From contig OX336398.1 of NCBI GenBank assembly GCA_946902985.2, positions 229,611,556 through 229,675,555 of the forward strand: DNA of 64,000 nucleotides. Direction: 5' to 3'. This document shows positions 22,838-33,786 of this stretch, one piece after another (the first letter of the stretch is position 1; each line of letters starts with the position of its first letter). The stretch is from Meconema thalassinum. Lineage: Eukaryota > Arthropoda > Insecta > Orthoptera > Tettigoniidae. The notes beneath the pieces were generated by a model. That model made no database searches. It was not told where the DNA came from and worked only from the letters and a program-made list of their open reading frames with translations. The position numbers and the translations under genes were made by a program.

Positions 22838-22960
22838 TTAGCCTACTTGATGCGAGCTGCGCTCTATACTGGCCAGTTACTGAACCCATGACAGCGATGT
22901 TATTGGAAATGGCATCTTTTTGCAGATAGAGCGCACAGCCAAGTATAGGCGCGATTAAAA
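22838..22960. mobile_element. Fragment related to the ends of the P-type element
   Basis: GATGCGAGCTGCGCTCTATA, then TGCAGATAGAGCGCACAGCC and AGGCGCGATTAA match, in reverse, the right end of the element at 46203-49037 (AATCGCGCCTA, AGAGTGCGCTCTATC, GCGCAGCTCGCATTC). Probably a small deletion derivative. Confidence 0.55.
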
Positions 22961-23094
22961 ATTAGGTGTGCAGAAGGTAAGTTATATTAAATGTGTTTCT
23001 CCCAGTGATACGTTTAGACCAACGAAGTTTCAATTATTGTTAGTAGTCGGTGTTAATATACTGAATTCCTATGTTGTTTGGAGTGTTTGTTGAT

Positions 23095-23555
23095 GCGATA
23101 TGGATTCCACATAGCCACATGGCCGACAGTATTTCTAGTGCTTATATTAAATAAGAATACAGCAAAAGTATGAAGATTTAATAAATCGTAATTGTAATTG
23201 TTTTCAGCAAATATGATTTAATGAATATTTTCACACCAAAGAACAACTTGAAGATGATTTGTTATAGGAATATCTTAAATGGGGCCTCCAAACCTTGAAC
23301 TAAACTGTATGCGATATACATTCCACATAGCCACATGGCCTTCAGTTCGTCGTTGTACCGATCTCCGCCACCACGCGCGCTCATTGTTTCCGTCCCATGC
23401 ACTTCCGTCCCATCCACTTCCGTCCCTTTTCCAAAATCACTCCCACAAAAATGTCCAGCTACCGAGAGCCACAAAAATATCCAGATACCGAGTGGAACGA
23501 TGTTACATATCAAAGAAACAGTTATTTTAACCACCTGTTAAATTTAGGTTGTTGC
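23095..23555 (-). repeat. Dispersed repeat R1, copy 2
   Basis: Reverse-strand counterpart of 123-770, with GGGGCCTCCAAACC, ATTCCACATAGCCACATGG and CTCCGCCACCACGCGCGCTC. A piece of the family end (ATGTGTAACATGTGACATG) lies at 22815-22840, beyond the intervening fragment. The internal CCACTTCCGTCCC unit is repeated here. Confidence 0.55.
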
Positions 23556-24094
23556 CTTGTGTTACTTTTTCCCAGGACCCTTGGAATTAATATTATGATT
23601 TCGTTTGGCAAGTTAAACTGTATGCCCACTCTTAAGATACCTATAAATCCAGAGGCACATTCAATATGAACGGCTCTTGTCTTACGAACTCCGCCTGACT
23701 ATAGCTCTTGTTTCTTTGAAATGACAGTCCAATTACTCAAAAAGAACGACCAATTCCCAGAAGAGTCGGAGAGGGGCCAAAGGTAAAATTTCCACTAATC
23801 TGGAAACTGCTCATTAAAGAAGAAGCGTGCTTCCTTTTTCAATCAGACGCTAATTATTCATTTAATCCATGCGAAGGAAATATAAAGTGCTCAGTTCCTT
23901 TCGCATCCTTAGCTCGTTAATTGGCCTGATAAGACTCCGCAGTTACACAATTACAAGAGAGTCGGCTAATTATGAAGATCGTGACGGACAAGTCATTGAC
24001 GGGTACCGGAAAAGTCTGCAATGGTTTGTTTGAATAGTTGTACATCTACGCACTCTCCGTAATTTGCTCTTATCAAATAAATTTCGCTTCCAAC
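23556..24094. other. Stretch with nothing recognised
   Basis: No supported gene or repeat. Confidence 0.4.
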
Positions 24095-24233
24095 AAGTAC
24101 GCCCCGATGAACACGGCAAGCTAAGCTGGCTTTGACTGGCGCACATCGCGGGCGCGCGTACCCAGTTCAGCCGGTGGTGGCGCGCACTTTCACACTTTTA
24201 CCAAACATGTTCAATAATGTGTACTTACAGTGC

Positions 24234-24503
24234 TCATAGCCGATGCTGAAAATGTCCGCCCTCTCTTGTAACACACACCTGACATCTTCTGATGAAAGAA
24301 TGTCTTTCAACTCTTTCATTATTTACGGAGCCTGTTTCCTTGAATCATTTAGAGAGCCTCCTAATTTTACTGGCATTAGGCACAGGTCTTCTTGGAAACT
24401 TGATTCGAAATTTTCGTCTTGTTTCAGAACACGAATTTCTGCTTTTCATATATGAATTATGGATATACACACGTTCGCGCAATGTGAATTGGTGTCTAGG
24501 CAT
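24234..24503 (-). pseudogene. DUF4817-type transposase, deletion derivative (90 codons)
   Basis: Starts MPRHQFTLRERVYIHNSYM, the usual start of DUF4817/helix-turn-helix proteins of insect mobile elements, runs through RRPVPNASKIRRLSK, and then jumps to the family's C-terminal RRCQVCVTREGGHFQH. The catalytic middle is absent. One in-frame TGA lies at 24345-24347 after RRLSK. Frame and start are otherwise clean. A second, independent derivative of the same design is at 61803-62171. Confidence 0.75.
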
Positions 24504-24589
24504 GACTAACAATCACAGTAATCACAATACTCACTAAACGTGCAACACTAACGTCTAAGCTTTGCAGATATGAATGACAAAGCACGTGT

Positions 24590-24900
24590 TTTTTTGTCGT
24601 GTAGCCTCCTGAGAGGCCGAGTGCAGGTCTTTCTAGTCGACGCCCATGGGCGACCTGCGCGTCGGGATGAGAGATGAGATGAATGGATGAAAGTGGGCAA
24701 GGATGTGGAAGGAAGCGGCCGTGGCCTGTCAGAAGGTACTGTTCCAGCTTTTGCCTGGTGTTGAAAATGGGAAACCACGGAAAACCATTTCAAGGACAGC
24801 CGACGGTGGGGTCGAACCCACGCGTCTACCGAGTCAGCAGAGAGCTTGGCCCCATGAACTAACGCCGCGCTTTAGCCAGCGTAGCCACAACTGTCGGTAC
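24590..24900 (-). mobile_element. SINE-E, copy 1
   Basis: On the minus strand: tRNA-like head with GTGGGTTCGACCCC as B box, then GGTTTTCCGTGGTTTCCCA, and a 3' part. Flanked by AAAGCACGTGT (24579-24589) and AAAACACGTGT (24901-24911). It lies inside the DUF4817-type element and is therefore younger. Confidence 0.85.
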
Positions 24901-25031
24901 AAAACACGTGTGAACTAAAGATATGAGTCAGCGGAGCGCACCAACCACCGGCTTAACCGGGTACGTGCGCCCGTGATCTGCGCCAGTAACAGCCAGCTTA
25001 GCTTGCCGTGTTTATGGAGGCGCACATAAAT

Positions 25032-25566
25032 AATGACCCTGTAGTATGAATAAGAAGTGCTAAGAATGTCACTACACTCATGATTAACATCTTTCACTCA
25101 TACAAACTTTTATGAATGTCAAGGAGAGTTATGCCAACTTCCCACCATATAATGTATGAACTGCTTTATTTAGAGTAACTCAAAATGTATGTTAACCCAT
25201 TGAGTGCTTCGCCCGTCTATGGACGGTGCACAAGATTTGTTTTATTTTTCATATTCCCCATTCCTTTTCGAGTGCTGAGTCGATCTCCTGAATGTTTTTC
25301 CATATGTGGGGCTTTATGCAGTACTACTTGACTTTGTATTCTTTGCTTCCGGAAGTAACTAACATAGCAATTTGTAGACGTTTCTTGTCTACAGCTGGAG
25401 TTCATCATCAAAGATGCAAACTAGCATAGTGGACAAAGAAGCGAATTCTTCTCGTCTCACAGTGATTTCGGATCAAAGAATATCAAATTTGTACTCTTAG
25501 CAAGGAACAAAACGTACTAGTTGCCTACTGATTTTTGAAAATTACTGTATATTATTTTGGGCTCTT
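25032..25566. other. Stretch with nothing firm
   Basis: TTAACCCATTGAGTGC near 25194 looks like a TTAA-flanked transposon end; CCGTCTATGGACGG follows as a short palindrome. No partner end was found. Confidence 0.4.
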
Positions 25567-25579
25567 TACCTGGTATGGA

Positions 25580-25963
25580 AGCTTGCCACGGTGGGTGAGT
25601 GGATAGCGTGTCCGTCTACCAACCCCAAGATTGCAGGTTCGCTCCTGGCCGTGGTAAGTGATTTTTGAAAGGCGGCGAAAATACGACATGCATGTCATAC
25701 GATGTTGGCATTTCAAAGAACCCATGTGAATTCAGTAGGCCGGGTTCATAATGGCAAAATTAATCTCGGGAGTTTCCACCAACACAAAGTTCCTCATTTC
25801 TCTACTAGAAAGCGCTATAGTGTTCAAGGAGCTTAGATATATCTAACTTCCTTGACTTTCATAGTGATTCAAGGAACAACGAAATTCGAAATGCAAGCTA
25901 CCCTCTGGGAGTCAAATTACAAAGCTTGCACCCGGCACCCGAGGCCATACGATATTTTTATTA
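25580..25963 (+). mobile_element. SINE-B, copy 2 (complete)
   Basis: Head CCACGGTGGGTGAGTGGATA (A-box-like), B box GGTTCGCTCCT, body with CTCATTTCTCTACTAGAAAG, and an AT-rich tail. The 13-bp duplication TACCTGGTATGGA lies at 25567-25579 and 25964-25976. Confidence 0.93.
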
Positions 25964-26067
25964 TACCTGGTATGGAGATAATGAAAGCGTGTGCATAAAA
26001 GTTTAATTTTGATTTTTTCCAAATAAAATCTATACTAATCATACTAATATATGTGTAATATGTAATA

Positions 26068-26457
26068 TATGACCTTTTTAAATTCAGTTTAATTATTTGG
26101 ATTGGCAAATGACTTGTGTTTCTTTTCTTAAACTGCATAAAATGATAGAGATGCGCACTATAAAAGTAGAATTACAGAAATAATTCCCCCTTCATCATAA
26201 AACAAAGAAAGAATATTGACTAAAGGGATCCAGAGTGCCAAAAGTCTTCAATATTATCGAAATGCCATTTTTGCGTTATTAAGCTACTTTAAATTTCTAT
26301 CGGTACGTCACATCTCATTCCTAACCCTACTTTCCTTATAATTTCCCACAACCGTGTGCCCGATTAATAAACAGACTGATGTACATTTTATGATACTGTG
26401 AGATCTTGAGTGAGTGGGGCTACTCACACCCTGCCTCCTTTAGGATCTTGTGCAGAA
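26068..26457. repeat. Right arm of the 460-bp inverted repeat
   Basis: Mirror of 20808-21272. Runs directly into the 88-bp array, the first unit of which is also part of the left arm. A shortened unit of about 64 bp (26398-26457) lacks the GGTGTAGCACTATCC portion in both arms. Confidence 0.9.
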
Positions 26458-27601
26458 GGCACGTGATACTGTGAGCCCTTGAGGGTGTAGCACTATCCAG
26501 TGTGGGGCTACATACATCCTGCCTTCTTTAGGGCCTTGTGCAGAAGGCAGGAGATACTGTGAGCCCTTGAGGGTGTAGCACTATCCAGTGTGGGGCTACA
26601 CACATCCTGCCTTCTTTAGGACCTTGAGCAGAAGGCACGAGATACTGTGAGCCCTTGAGGGTGTAGCACTATCCAGTGTGGGGCTACATACATCCTGCCT
26701 TCTTTAGGGCCTTGTGCAGAAGGCAGGAGATACTGTGACCCCTGGAGGGTGTAGCACTATCCAGTGTGGGGCTACACACATCCTGCTTTCTTTAGGGCCT
26801 TGAGCAGAAGGCACGAGATACTGTGAGCCCTTGAGGGTGTAGCACTATCCTGGGTGGGGCTACACACACCCTGCCTTCTTTAGGGCCTTGTGCAGAAGGC
26901 AGGAGGTTCTGTGAGCCCTTGAGGGTGTATCACTATCCAGGGTAGGGCTACACAGACCCTGCCTCCTTTAGGGCCTTGTGCAGAAGGCAGGAGATACTGT
27001 GAGCCCTTGAGGGTCTAACACTATCCAGTGTGGGGCTACATACACCCTGCCTCCTTTAGGGCCTTGTGCAGAAGGCAGGAGGTTCTGTGAGCCCTTGAGG
27101 GTGTAGCACTATCCAGTGTGGGGCTACATACACCCTGCCTCCTTCAGGGCCTTGTGCAGAAGGCAGGAGGTTCTGTGAGCCCTTGAGGGCGTAGCACTAT
27201 CCAGGGTGGAGCTACTCACACCCTGCCTCCTTTAGGGCCTTGTGCAGAAGGAAGGAGATACTGTGAGCCCATGAGGGTGTATCACTATCCATGGCGAGGC
27301 TACATACATCCTGCCTCCTTTAGGACCTTGTGCAGAAGGCAGGAGGTTCTGTGAGCCCTTGAGGGTGTAGCACTATCCAGGGTGGGGCTACACACATCCT
27401 GCCTTCTTTAGGGCCTTGTACAGAAGACAGGAGGTTCTGTGAGCCCTTGAGGGTGTAGCACAATCCAGGGTGGGGCAACACACATCCTGCCTTCTTTAGG
27501 GCCTTGTGCAGAAGGCAGGAGGTTCTGTGCGCCCTTGAGGGTGTAGCACTATCCAGGGTAGGGCTACACAGACCCTGCCTCCTTTAGGGCCTTTTGCAGA
27601 A
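26458..27601 (+). repeat. Tandem array: thirteen 88-bp units
   Basis: From 26458 to 27601 there are 1144 bp, exactly 13 x 88, with no net length change. The unit runs GGCAGGAGRTWCTGTGAGCC, CTTGAGGGTGTAGCACTATC, CAGTGTGGGGCTACAYACAT, CCTGCCTTCTTTAGGGCCTT, GTGCAGAA. Variants alternate (AGATACTG or AGGTTCTG, CTTCTTT or CTCCTTT). A diverged single unit is at 38288-38395. Non-coding. Confidence 0.95.
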
Positions 27602-28440
27602 GGCAAGAGGTACCGTATGATTTTGCATATACGGTTGTCACACCAAACGCCAAATAAATATACTGATGAGCAAGCATAGCTATTCGTGTATGTAAATTCA
27701 AATTTATCAAAGTTGAAAACGGCGTCGACGTGAATCACCTAGGGAAATTAGAGTTAGTTGAGTTTATTCAAATTAAATTATATCAAGTGAATATTTATCT
27801 CTGCAAATTGAACTTGTAACTTTGTATTTCAGGACAAAGTGATCAAAGTATAAGGAAATATATGACTTCCTTTAAGCAAGATACATTACAAGAAGTAGGG
27901 CGGAACGTTAAAAAGTCAAGGATATTTATGAATGCTCCAATGAATAGAAAATTGCTTACATTGGAGAAGTTCTAAGTGTCGGATATACCGTAATTCAACA
28001 CAACTTTCTTCTCTTATTAATGAGTGCTCTTAAACTCGACAGCAGTGACCTTTGGATCGAGCATTTTGGGGTAATAATTGTACTTTTAAAATATAGCTTT
28101 CCTTTGCTTTGACTTCCAGTCAGCAAAGTGGAACGTTAATAATGTAAATGTATGGTTTGTCTAAAAGAGACAAAGATTGATGACTACAAACGAATTACTA
28201 CGCTGATCAATCAATTCTTATCTACAGGGATCAGAGTAAATACAGTACGTTACTCCTAACGCTGTTGCTAGTAACCGTTACATATTGTAGTAACGAGGGT
28301 ATAACAAGGTTACTTCTGTTCAACTTGACAATTCTTGTCAAGCAATCAAGCACTTACTAATCGTGGTTATGTTCCCCCACAAAATCCCTCAAAAGTTGAC
28401 TGCGCAATTCTAGAACATGCTGTACATGGATGATAATTAA
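27602..28440. other. Stretch with nothing recognised
   Basis: AT-rich unique sequence after the 88-bp array. Contains TACCGTATGATTTTGCATATACGG with partial dyad symmetry split over two blocks, otherwise nothing. Confidence 0.4.
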
Positions 28441-29220
28441 ATGAAGTGAAGATCAAGGGAGAAGGAAGGAACAAGCTATGGAAGAAGAGAAGGAAGGAAA
28501 GAGAGAAGAAAGGAGAGATGGAAGAAAATAAAAGGGGAGGAAGGAATGAGGGATAAAAGGCGGGGAAAAAGAAGGATGGAAAGGAAGAAAAGCAGGAAGT
28601 AGCGAAGGAAAGTGAGAGAGAACGATACAAATAGGGAAATAAGGAAGGGAGGAAGTTGATTAATGTTATTGGTTTTACGTCCGTTTTAACTACTGCGGCT
28701 TTTAGAGACGCCGGGGTGCCGGATTTTTGCCCCGAAGAGGATCTTTAACATACCAGTAAATCTACTGACACGGCTCCCTCTCATTTGCGCACTCTCAAAT
28801 GCCAACTGGCTGCGCCAGGATTCGATCCTGCAACCTTGAGCACAGCAGGCGAGACCGGTACTGCTGAGCCACTTAGCCAGCCGAAAGAAGGAAGTAAAGG
28901 ATGAGGAAAGTAGGAAATAACGAAGGAAGTAATGACAGAGGAGAGGAAATAAGAAATATGAATTGAGTGTAAGAAACCAGGGACGGATGTTAGTAAAAAG
29001 GAAAGCAAGGAAAGAGGAAATGAAGTAGGTAAATAGAGAAGTAAGTAACGAAAGAGGAAATGAATGACAGAAATTGGAAAAGAAGTAAGGAAAGATGATA
29101 GTAAGTAAGGAAAGAGGAAACAAAATAGGGAAAGGGGAAATGAAGTGAGGAAAGAAGAAATGAATTGAGGACAGAGGAAAGGAAGTGAGAAAAGAGGAAA
29201 AGTGGATAAGAGAAAGGAAA
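28441..29220 (+). repeat. Purine-rich simple sequence (GGAA/GAAAG)
   Basis: Nearly all A and G on this strand (GAAGGAAGG, GGAAAGAGGAAATGAAGT). Interrupted by SINE-C. Long open frames on either strand here come from the low complexity and are not coding. A shorter mirror-composition tract lies at 30630-30712. Confidence 0.9.
28657..28882 (-). mobile_element. SINE-C, copy 2
   Basis: Complement has head GGCTGGCTAAGTGGCTCAGC, B-box region and the 3' part ending in TAAAACCAATAACATTAAT. GGAGGAAGT on the left and GAAGGAAGT on the right may be the target duplication in the purine-rich tract. Confidence 0.85.
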
Positions 29221-29254
29221 AGAAGTAAGAAGTTGGTGAAAACAGCCCTCAGTA

Positions 29255-30190
29255 TATTGTATAAAGTACTCGTGTACTTCGAGCTGAAGGACATGAGAGA
29301 GAAGATTTTCAATCTTTACATTGAACAAGCAATGAAGGAAATTGGAGAAAAATTCAAAGTGGGAGTGAAGATTCAAGGAGAAATAATTTCAACTCTGAGA
29401 TTTGCTTATGACATCGTCATCTTGGCCGACAAGCCTGAGGATTTGAATGAGTTTTTGAATGGTATGGACTCCGTCTTACGGAAAGAATACATGATGAAAA
29501 TTAATAAATATAAAACAAAAATACTGAAATGCAGCCGAAGTAAATCAGAAACCTCTATGGACATTAAATTGGCAAGTGAAAAGCTGAAGGAAGTAGGAGA
29601 CTTCTGTTACTTAGGAAGCAAAATAACCAGTGATGGACGCAGCAAAGAGGATATAAAAAGTAGGTTGGCTCAGGCAAGGAAAGCATTTCTACAAAAAAAA
29701 AAAAAAGGAATCTGTTGACATCGAATATAGATTTAGGTATTAGGAAGTCATTTTTGAAAGCCTTTGTCTGGAGCGTGGCACTCTATGGAAGTGAAACTTG
29801 GACTATTGGTGCAGCAGAAAAGAGGAGAATTGAAGCATTTGAAATGTGGTGTCACAGGAGAATGATGAAGATCAGATGGGTAGATAGGGTTACAAACGAA
29901 GAGGTATTAAGACTAGTGGGAGAGGAGAGATGTTTCTCGCGACTGCTAATGAAGAGAAGAGATAGGTTGGTGGGACACTTACTAAGACACCCAGGAATAG
30001 CAAGCTTAGTGATGGACGGAAGGGTTGAGGACAAGAACTGTAGGGGTAGACCATGGTTAGAATATGTTAAACTGATTGCCTCGGATGTAGGGTGTGGTAG
30101 CTATGTAAAGATGAAACGGTTAGCACAGGACGGGGAGGCGTGGGGAGCTGCATCAAACCAGTCAAATGACTGAAGATTCAAACAACAACT
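29255..30190 (+). pseudogene. 5'-truncated LINE reverse transcriptase (RTE-like)
   Basis: Starts inside the reverse transcriptase: IFNLYIEQAMKE, then LRFAYDIVILAD, where the usual FADD catalytic motif reads FAYD, so one catalytic aspartate is lost. A 12-13 A run at 29694-29706 causes a frameshift; the frame continues as SNIDLGIRKSFLKAFVWS, LYGSETWTIGAAEK, EAFEMWCHRRMMKIRW and VTNEEVL, the C-terminal block of endonuclease-type LINEs, and stops after AASNQSND. The short 3' part ends in CAAACAACAAC. A shorter copy is at 58135-58378. Confidence 0.8.
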
Positions 30191-30715
30191 CATGTAAGCT
30201 ACAGTAGAATAGGGAATTAAAGTGTTGGCCAATACAGGTGTCGTTAAAACATAAACCTTGCACATATATTCAAAGTTCTATATTAAATTATTCTACGCGT
30301 GCTACTGTAAAAGCTCATGTTGTTTATGTCGAGCTATCCTCATCAGAGCGGACTCTGTTTTTGCAAGCCATGCAGTTTTAATAACGTAATTAGTGCACTT
30401 GATATGCAAAGTAGTAATATTTCATTGACTCTCGAGAACCATGTTAATTTAACACGAGCTCGGGGCCGGGCAGCCTCAGGGAGATGACGCGGCCGCTTCC
30501 TGGCACAGAACCGAAACATGGATACGTCTTCATTTGACGCGCACACTTCAACGAGTGCGCGCTTGCACGTGTTGCCATGGTAACTACTGTAGGTGTCCGG
30601 AATTTGAGGACGCAAAACTGTCCAAGCTAATTCCTCTTTCCTTCCTTTCTTACTTGGTTTCCATTTTCATTCATTTCCTCTTTCTTTGATTCGTTCCTCT
30701 TTCCTATTGTTTATG
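30191..30715. other. Stretch with nothing recognised except an X-box palindrome
   Basis: Holds GTTGCCATGGTAAC at 30571-30584 and a pyrimidine-rich tract near 30630-30712. No gene. Confidence 0.4.
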
Positions 30716-30955
30716 TCTGGCTGCGTGGCTCAGGGGTAACGTTCTCGCTTGCTGAGCCCAAGGTTGCAGGTTCGAAACCTGGCGCAGTCAGGTGGCATTT
30801 GAGGGTGCGCAAATGCGAGGGAGCCGTGTCAGTACATTTACTGGCACGTTAAAGATCCCCTTCGGGGCAAAATTCCGGCACCCCGGCGTCTCTAAAAGCC
30901 AGTGTAGTTAATAGGGACGTAAAACCAATAACATTATTTATTATTATTTTCCTTA
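30716..30955 (+). mobile_element. SINE-C, copy 3 (complete)
   Basis: Head CTGCGTGGCTCAGGGGTAAC, B box GGTTCGAAACC, body with ACTGGCACGTTAAAGATCCC, and an (ATT)n tail. No clear target duplication. Confidence 0.88.
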
Positions 30956-31358
30956 GTTTTTGATGAGTAACGTCTTTCCACTCGGTTGTTGGATATTTTT
31001 TTGTGCGAGTGATTTTAAAAATGGGACGGAATTGTTTAGAGGAAACAATGAGCGCGCACGGTGGCGGAGATTGGTACCACGACGTACTGTCGGCCATGTG
31101 GCTATGTGGAATGTATATCGCATACGGTTTACTTCAAGTTTTGGAGGCCCCTTTAAAGATATTCCTACAATAAATCATTGGTTCCACGACGTACCTCACG
31201 CATGCACACCGGTCAGGACTTGGCACTGGAGTTTTACAAGTAGTTATTTCAATTACCAACAGAGTTCATTGTTAACAAGGGATTTGCGCTCTCGGGACAC
31301 ATATAGTAGGATAACATGTCACATGTTACACATCATATGCGACTACTGTAAGGCTCGT
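30956..31358 (+). repeat. Dispersed repeat R1, copy 3
   Basis: Same order of blocks as at 123-770, ending in ACATGTCACATGTTACACAT and GCGACTACTGTA. Directly abuts the hairpin-ended element. Confidence 0.6.
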
Positions 31359-31359
31359 C

Positions 31360-31447
31360 ATTTTTAGCCTACTTTTCTCATTTTGCAAAAATGAGGAAAA
31401 AGTAGACTTATGAGAACGATCCGGGAAAATATGTGTCTGTCTGTCCT

Positions 31448-31480
<33 letters not shown>

Positions 31481-32350
31481 GTCCCCCGGATCAAATCCCA
31501 AACGGTTGTAGCTATCGAAACCAAATTTGATAAGAGTAAAGATGTATTCATAAATATCTCACTGCCATATTTGAAATTGACGTCAGTGCTACCAACTGCT
31601 GAAAAATTGCAATTGAAAATTGAGCTCTATGATGGATATCTCAGAATTAATGCATGCGAACTATTCCGAAATTGGCAAACGTATAGATAATAACATTCCA
31701 GATTAATTTTTAGAAGTCCATACATGCCAGTGTTGCCAACATGTTTCTAAGTCTGCCGATAAGTCATTTTTCTAATTGCATGTAACTTCTATAATATCGC
31801 TTGGATTTCAACCAAATTTCGTATCTGCTTTGTGTGTCATGATAGTTATGACTATGCGCATTCGTAAGAACCAGCAGGCCTGCCAACTATTAATAAATGC
31901 TCTCTATATTTTTTCAATCCTAATATTAATATATCAGAAAGTATGCAAACCATCAGCTATAAACTTTGGACACGTATAGTACCTGACATTCTATATTAAT
32001 TTGGAGTAACTAATATACCTCAGTACTGCCAACATAATTCTAAGCTGTCTGATAGTTTCAAGTTTAATTACATGTAACTTCTATACTAACAAATGGATTT
32101 TATCCAAAATTGGCACTATAATACCTCGTATTATTTCAGATTAATTCTGAGCATCACATACATGGCCGCCAACTTTAGTAAGTTGCTCTATCAGGCTACA
32201 CTATTTCAGGTGTATTTCAAACTGCAGTACTTAGAAATGTCAGTATTACCAACTTAATTTCATCATTATTCTAGATAGGTCTATATAGATTGGCATGAAT
32301 CTTAAATTTTAAGAAAAGTAGGCTCTTCAGTTCGTCACGGAACTACTTGT
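31360..32350 (-). mobile_element. Hairpin-ended element, copy A
   Basis: Read on the minus strand it begins AAGTAGTTCCGTGACGAACT and AAGAGCCTACTTTTCTTAAA and ends in the stem-loop AGTCTACTTTTTCC...GAGAAAAGTAGGCTAAAAAT. A GTCT-repeat microsatellite at 31437-31481 precedes the hairpin, as in copies B and C. No transposase frame. Confidence 0.65.
31437..31481 (+). repeat. (GTCT)n microsatellite
   Basis: About ten GTCT units, part of the hairpin-ended element. Confidence 0.9.
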
Positions 32351-33055
32351 TTTTTTTAAATTGATAGAGCTCTCTATGACTCACAATTTGAAATCTTTCC
32401 GTGCCCTTTTGCCCTTCAACGTGTAGCACAATTGGTGGAATTGCTTTATTTATCGCTTTTGCTTTGTCTGCTAAGAAAAAAATCAACATTAACAACCACT
32501 AAAATTCATTACACTATCTTGAAAAGAAACGACTGTTGCCGTGAAAATCAATTGTCACTCATCACGGCATCACAATAACGTGATAGCCTACTCCCCGACC
32601 CAGCGTTACTCCCAAACGACATGACATCACTGCAGTGACCTTTGCCATAAAATGTTATATGTTGTGGTGTGCTGAGATCCCCCAGCCCACTGTAATAAAA
32701 TATTTTTATGCTAAGAGAGATATCTTCGCTGTGCGCGGAGCTCAAATCCCCTCTGGAGATGTAGAGGCATGCTCTAGATAGAACCAACTAATCCTTCAAT
32801 TTCCGCCTGGTGACGCGGCCTGCAAGCACACGAATAGTGGATTACCAACTGTGTTCCAAGGAAATGCAAATACATATTAATAATTATATTAGTTTATTTT
32901 TTTATTAGTGAAAGATTCCTTGCTATCAGAAAAATTCATTGTTGAAATCATTCACGCTCTTGGAATTATAATTCCTTAAACCCCCTGTACTGAAAATTCA
33001 GTCTGATTTTGAACGCAATTTAAATTACACAAGTTTACTAATTTTTATTTGTTTT
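32351..33055. other. Stretch with nothing recognised
   Basis: No supported gene. The phrase GAGGCATGCTCTAGATAG near 32763 may belong to an old dispersed repeat, but I found no second copy here. Confidence 0.4.
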
Positions 33056-33505
33056 TAGTCGGTTGGCCACCCAGGTAGGCTTTTCCCACCTTTACCGCCT
33101 CTACAGGCAGTGTCCTGGAGCTTGACATCGACGCGGGGGATACAACTGGGAAGACGGAACTAGCGCCTCGCCCAGGTGGCCTCACCAGCAAAGCAAACAG
33201 TTGGGCTCTTGAGGGACGGGTAAAATGGGAGTGACAGACAAGGAAGAGGGAAGGAGGCGGTCGTGACCTGACGGTAAGCTCCATTCCGGAATTTGCTCAA
33301 AGACGAAGTGGGAAACCACGGAAAACCACTTCGAGGATGGCTGAGGTAGGAATCGAATCCCCTCTATTCATTTGGACCACCCGAGTCTGAGTAGACCCCG
33401 TTCCAGTACTCATACCACTTTTCAAATTTCGTGGCAGAGACGTGAAACGAACCTCGGACCTACGGGGTGGCAGCTAAGCACGCTGACCAATACACCACGG
33501 AGGCG
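33056..33505 (-). mobile_element. SINE-E, copy 2
   Basis: Complement starts with GCCTCCGTGGTGTATTGGTC (A box) and GGTCCGAGGTTCGTTTC (B box), then GGTTTTCCGTGGTTTCCCAC shared with the copy at 24590, and a long 3' part ending near GCCAACCGACTAAAAAC. The first 90 bp differ from copy 1. Confidence 0.85.
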
Positions 33506-33659
33506 ACATTTCCTAAAATAATAGTAACTAGTGGACACGTGCGAGATATCTCGCATGTTCATAAGCCACAATTTCTCCAATAGGTTTATAATATCTTAAG
33601 AGACTTAAGGAGACAGGTTATGTTTTTATTTGAATCGAATGATTATATAATTTTATAAT

Positions 33660-33775
33660 TATAGAACACTATTTAGGTTTCAGGCGTTCCTACGGCCAAA
33701 ATGCGAACTGACCAGCAATGTTGACGCGTATTTTCCTACAGTAACAGTATTTGAAAATAGCACACTTCTAACAAA
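33660..33775 (+). repeat. Short repeat shared by both flanks of the LINE
   Basis: GGCCAAAATGCGAACTG...GCGTATTTTCCTACAG, CAACAGTAT-like and CACACTTC recur in the same order at 37270-37390 beyond the LINE. The LINE lies between two old direct repeats. Confidence 0.6.
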
Positions 33776-33786
33776 AATTGATATTT

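Larger units (their letters stand above)
24095..25031 (-). mobile_element. Internally deleted DUF4817-type (Tc1/mariner-like) element
   Basis: Inverted ends of about 95 bp: ACACGGCAAGCTAAGCTGGC at the left is matched by GCCAGCTTAGCTTGCCGTGT at the right, with further similarity through CCGGTGGT. Inside is a minus-strand transposase that has lost its middle. SINE-E is inserted at 24590-24900. Exact outer boundaries are uncertain. Confidence 0.7.

Noticed and set aside
26458..27601. 88-bp regular repeats as a CRISPR-like array
   Set aside because: Units are contiguous without unique spacers, and the context is a eukaryotic repeat.
28686..29376. Long minus-strand frames (up to 208 codons) with Ser/Phe/Leu-rich sequence
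   Set aside because: Complement of the GGAA/GAAAG simple sequence and of SINE-C; composition artefact.
30716..30800. Possible tRNA gene at the head of SINE-C
   Set aside because: Same reasoning: body and (ATT)n tail show a SINE.
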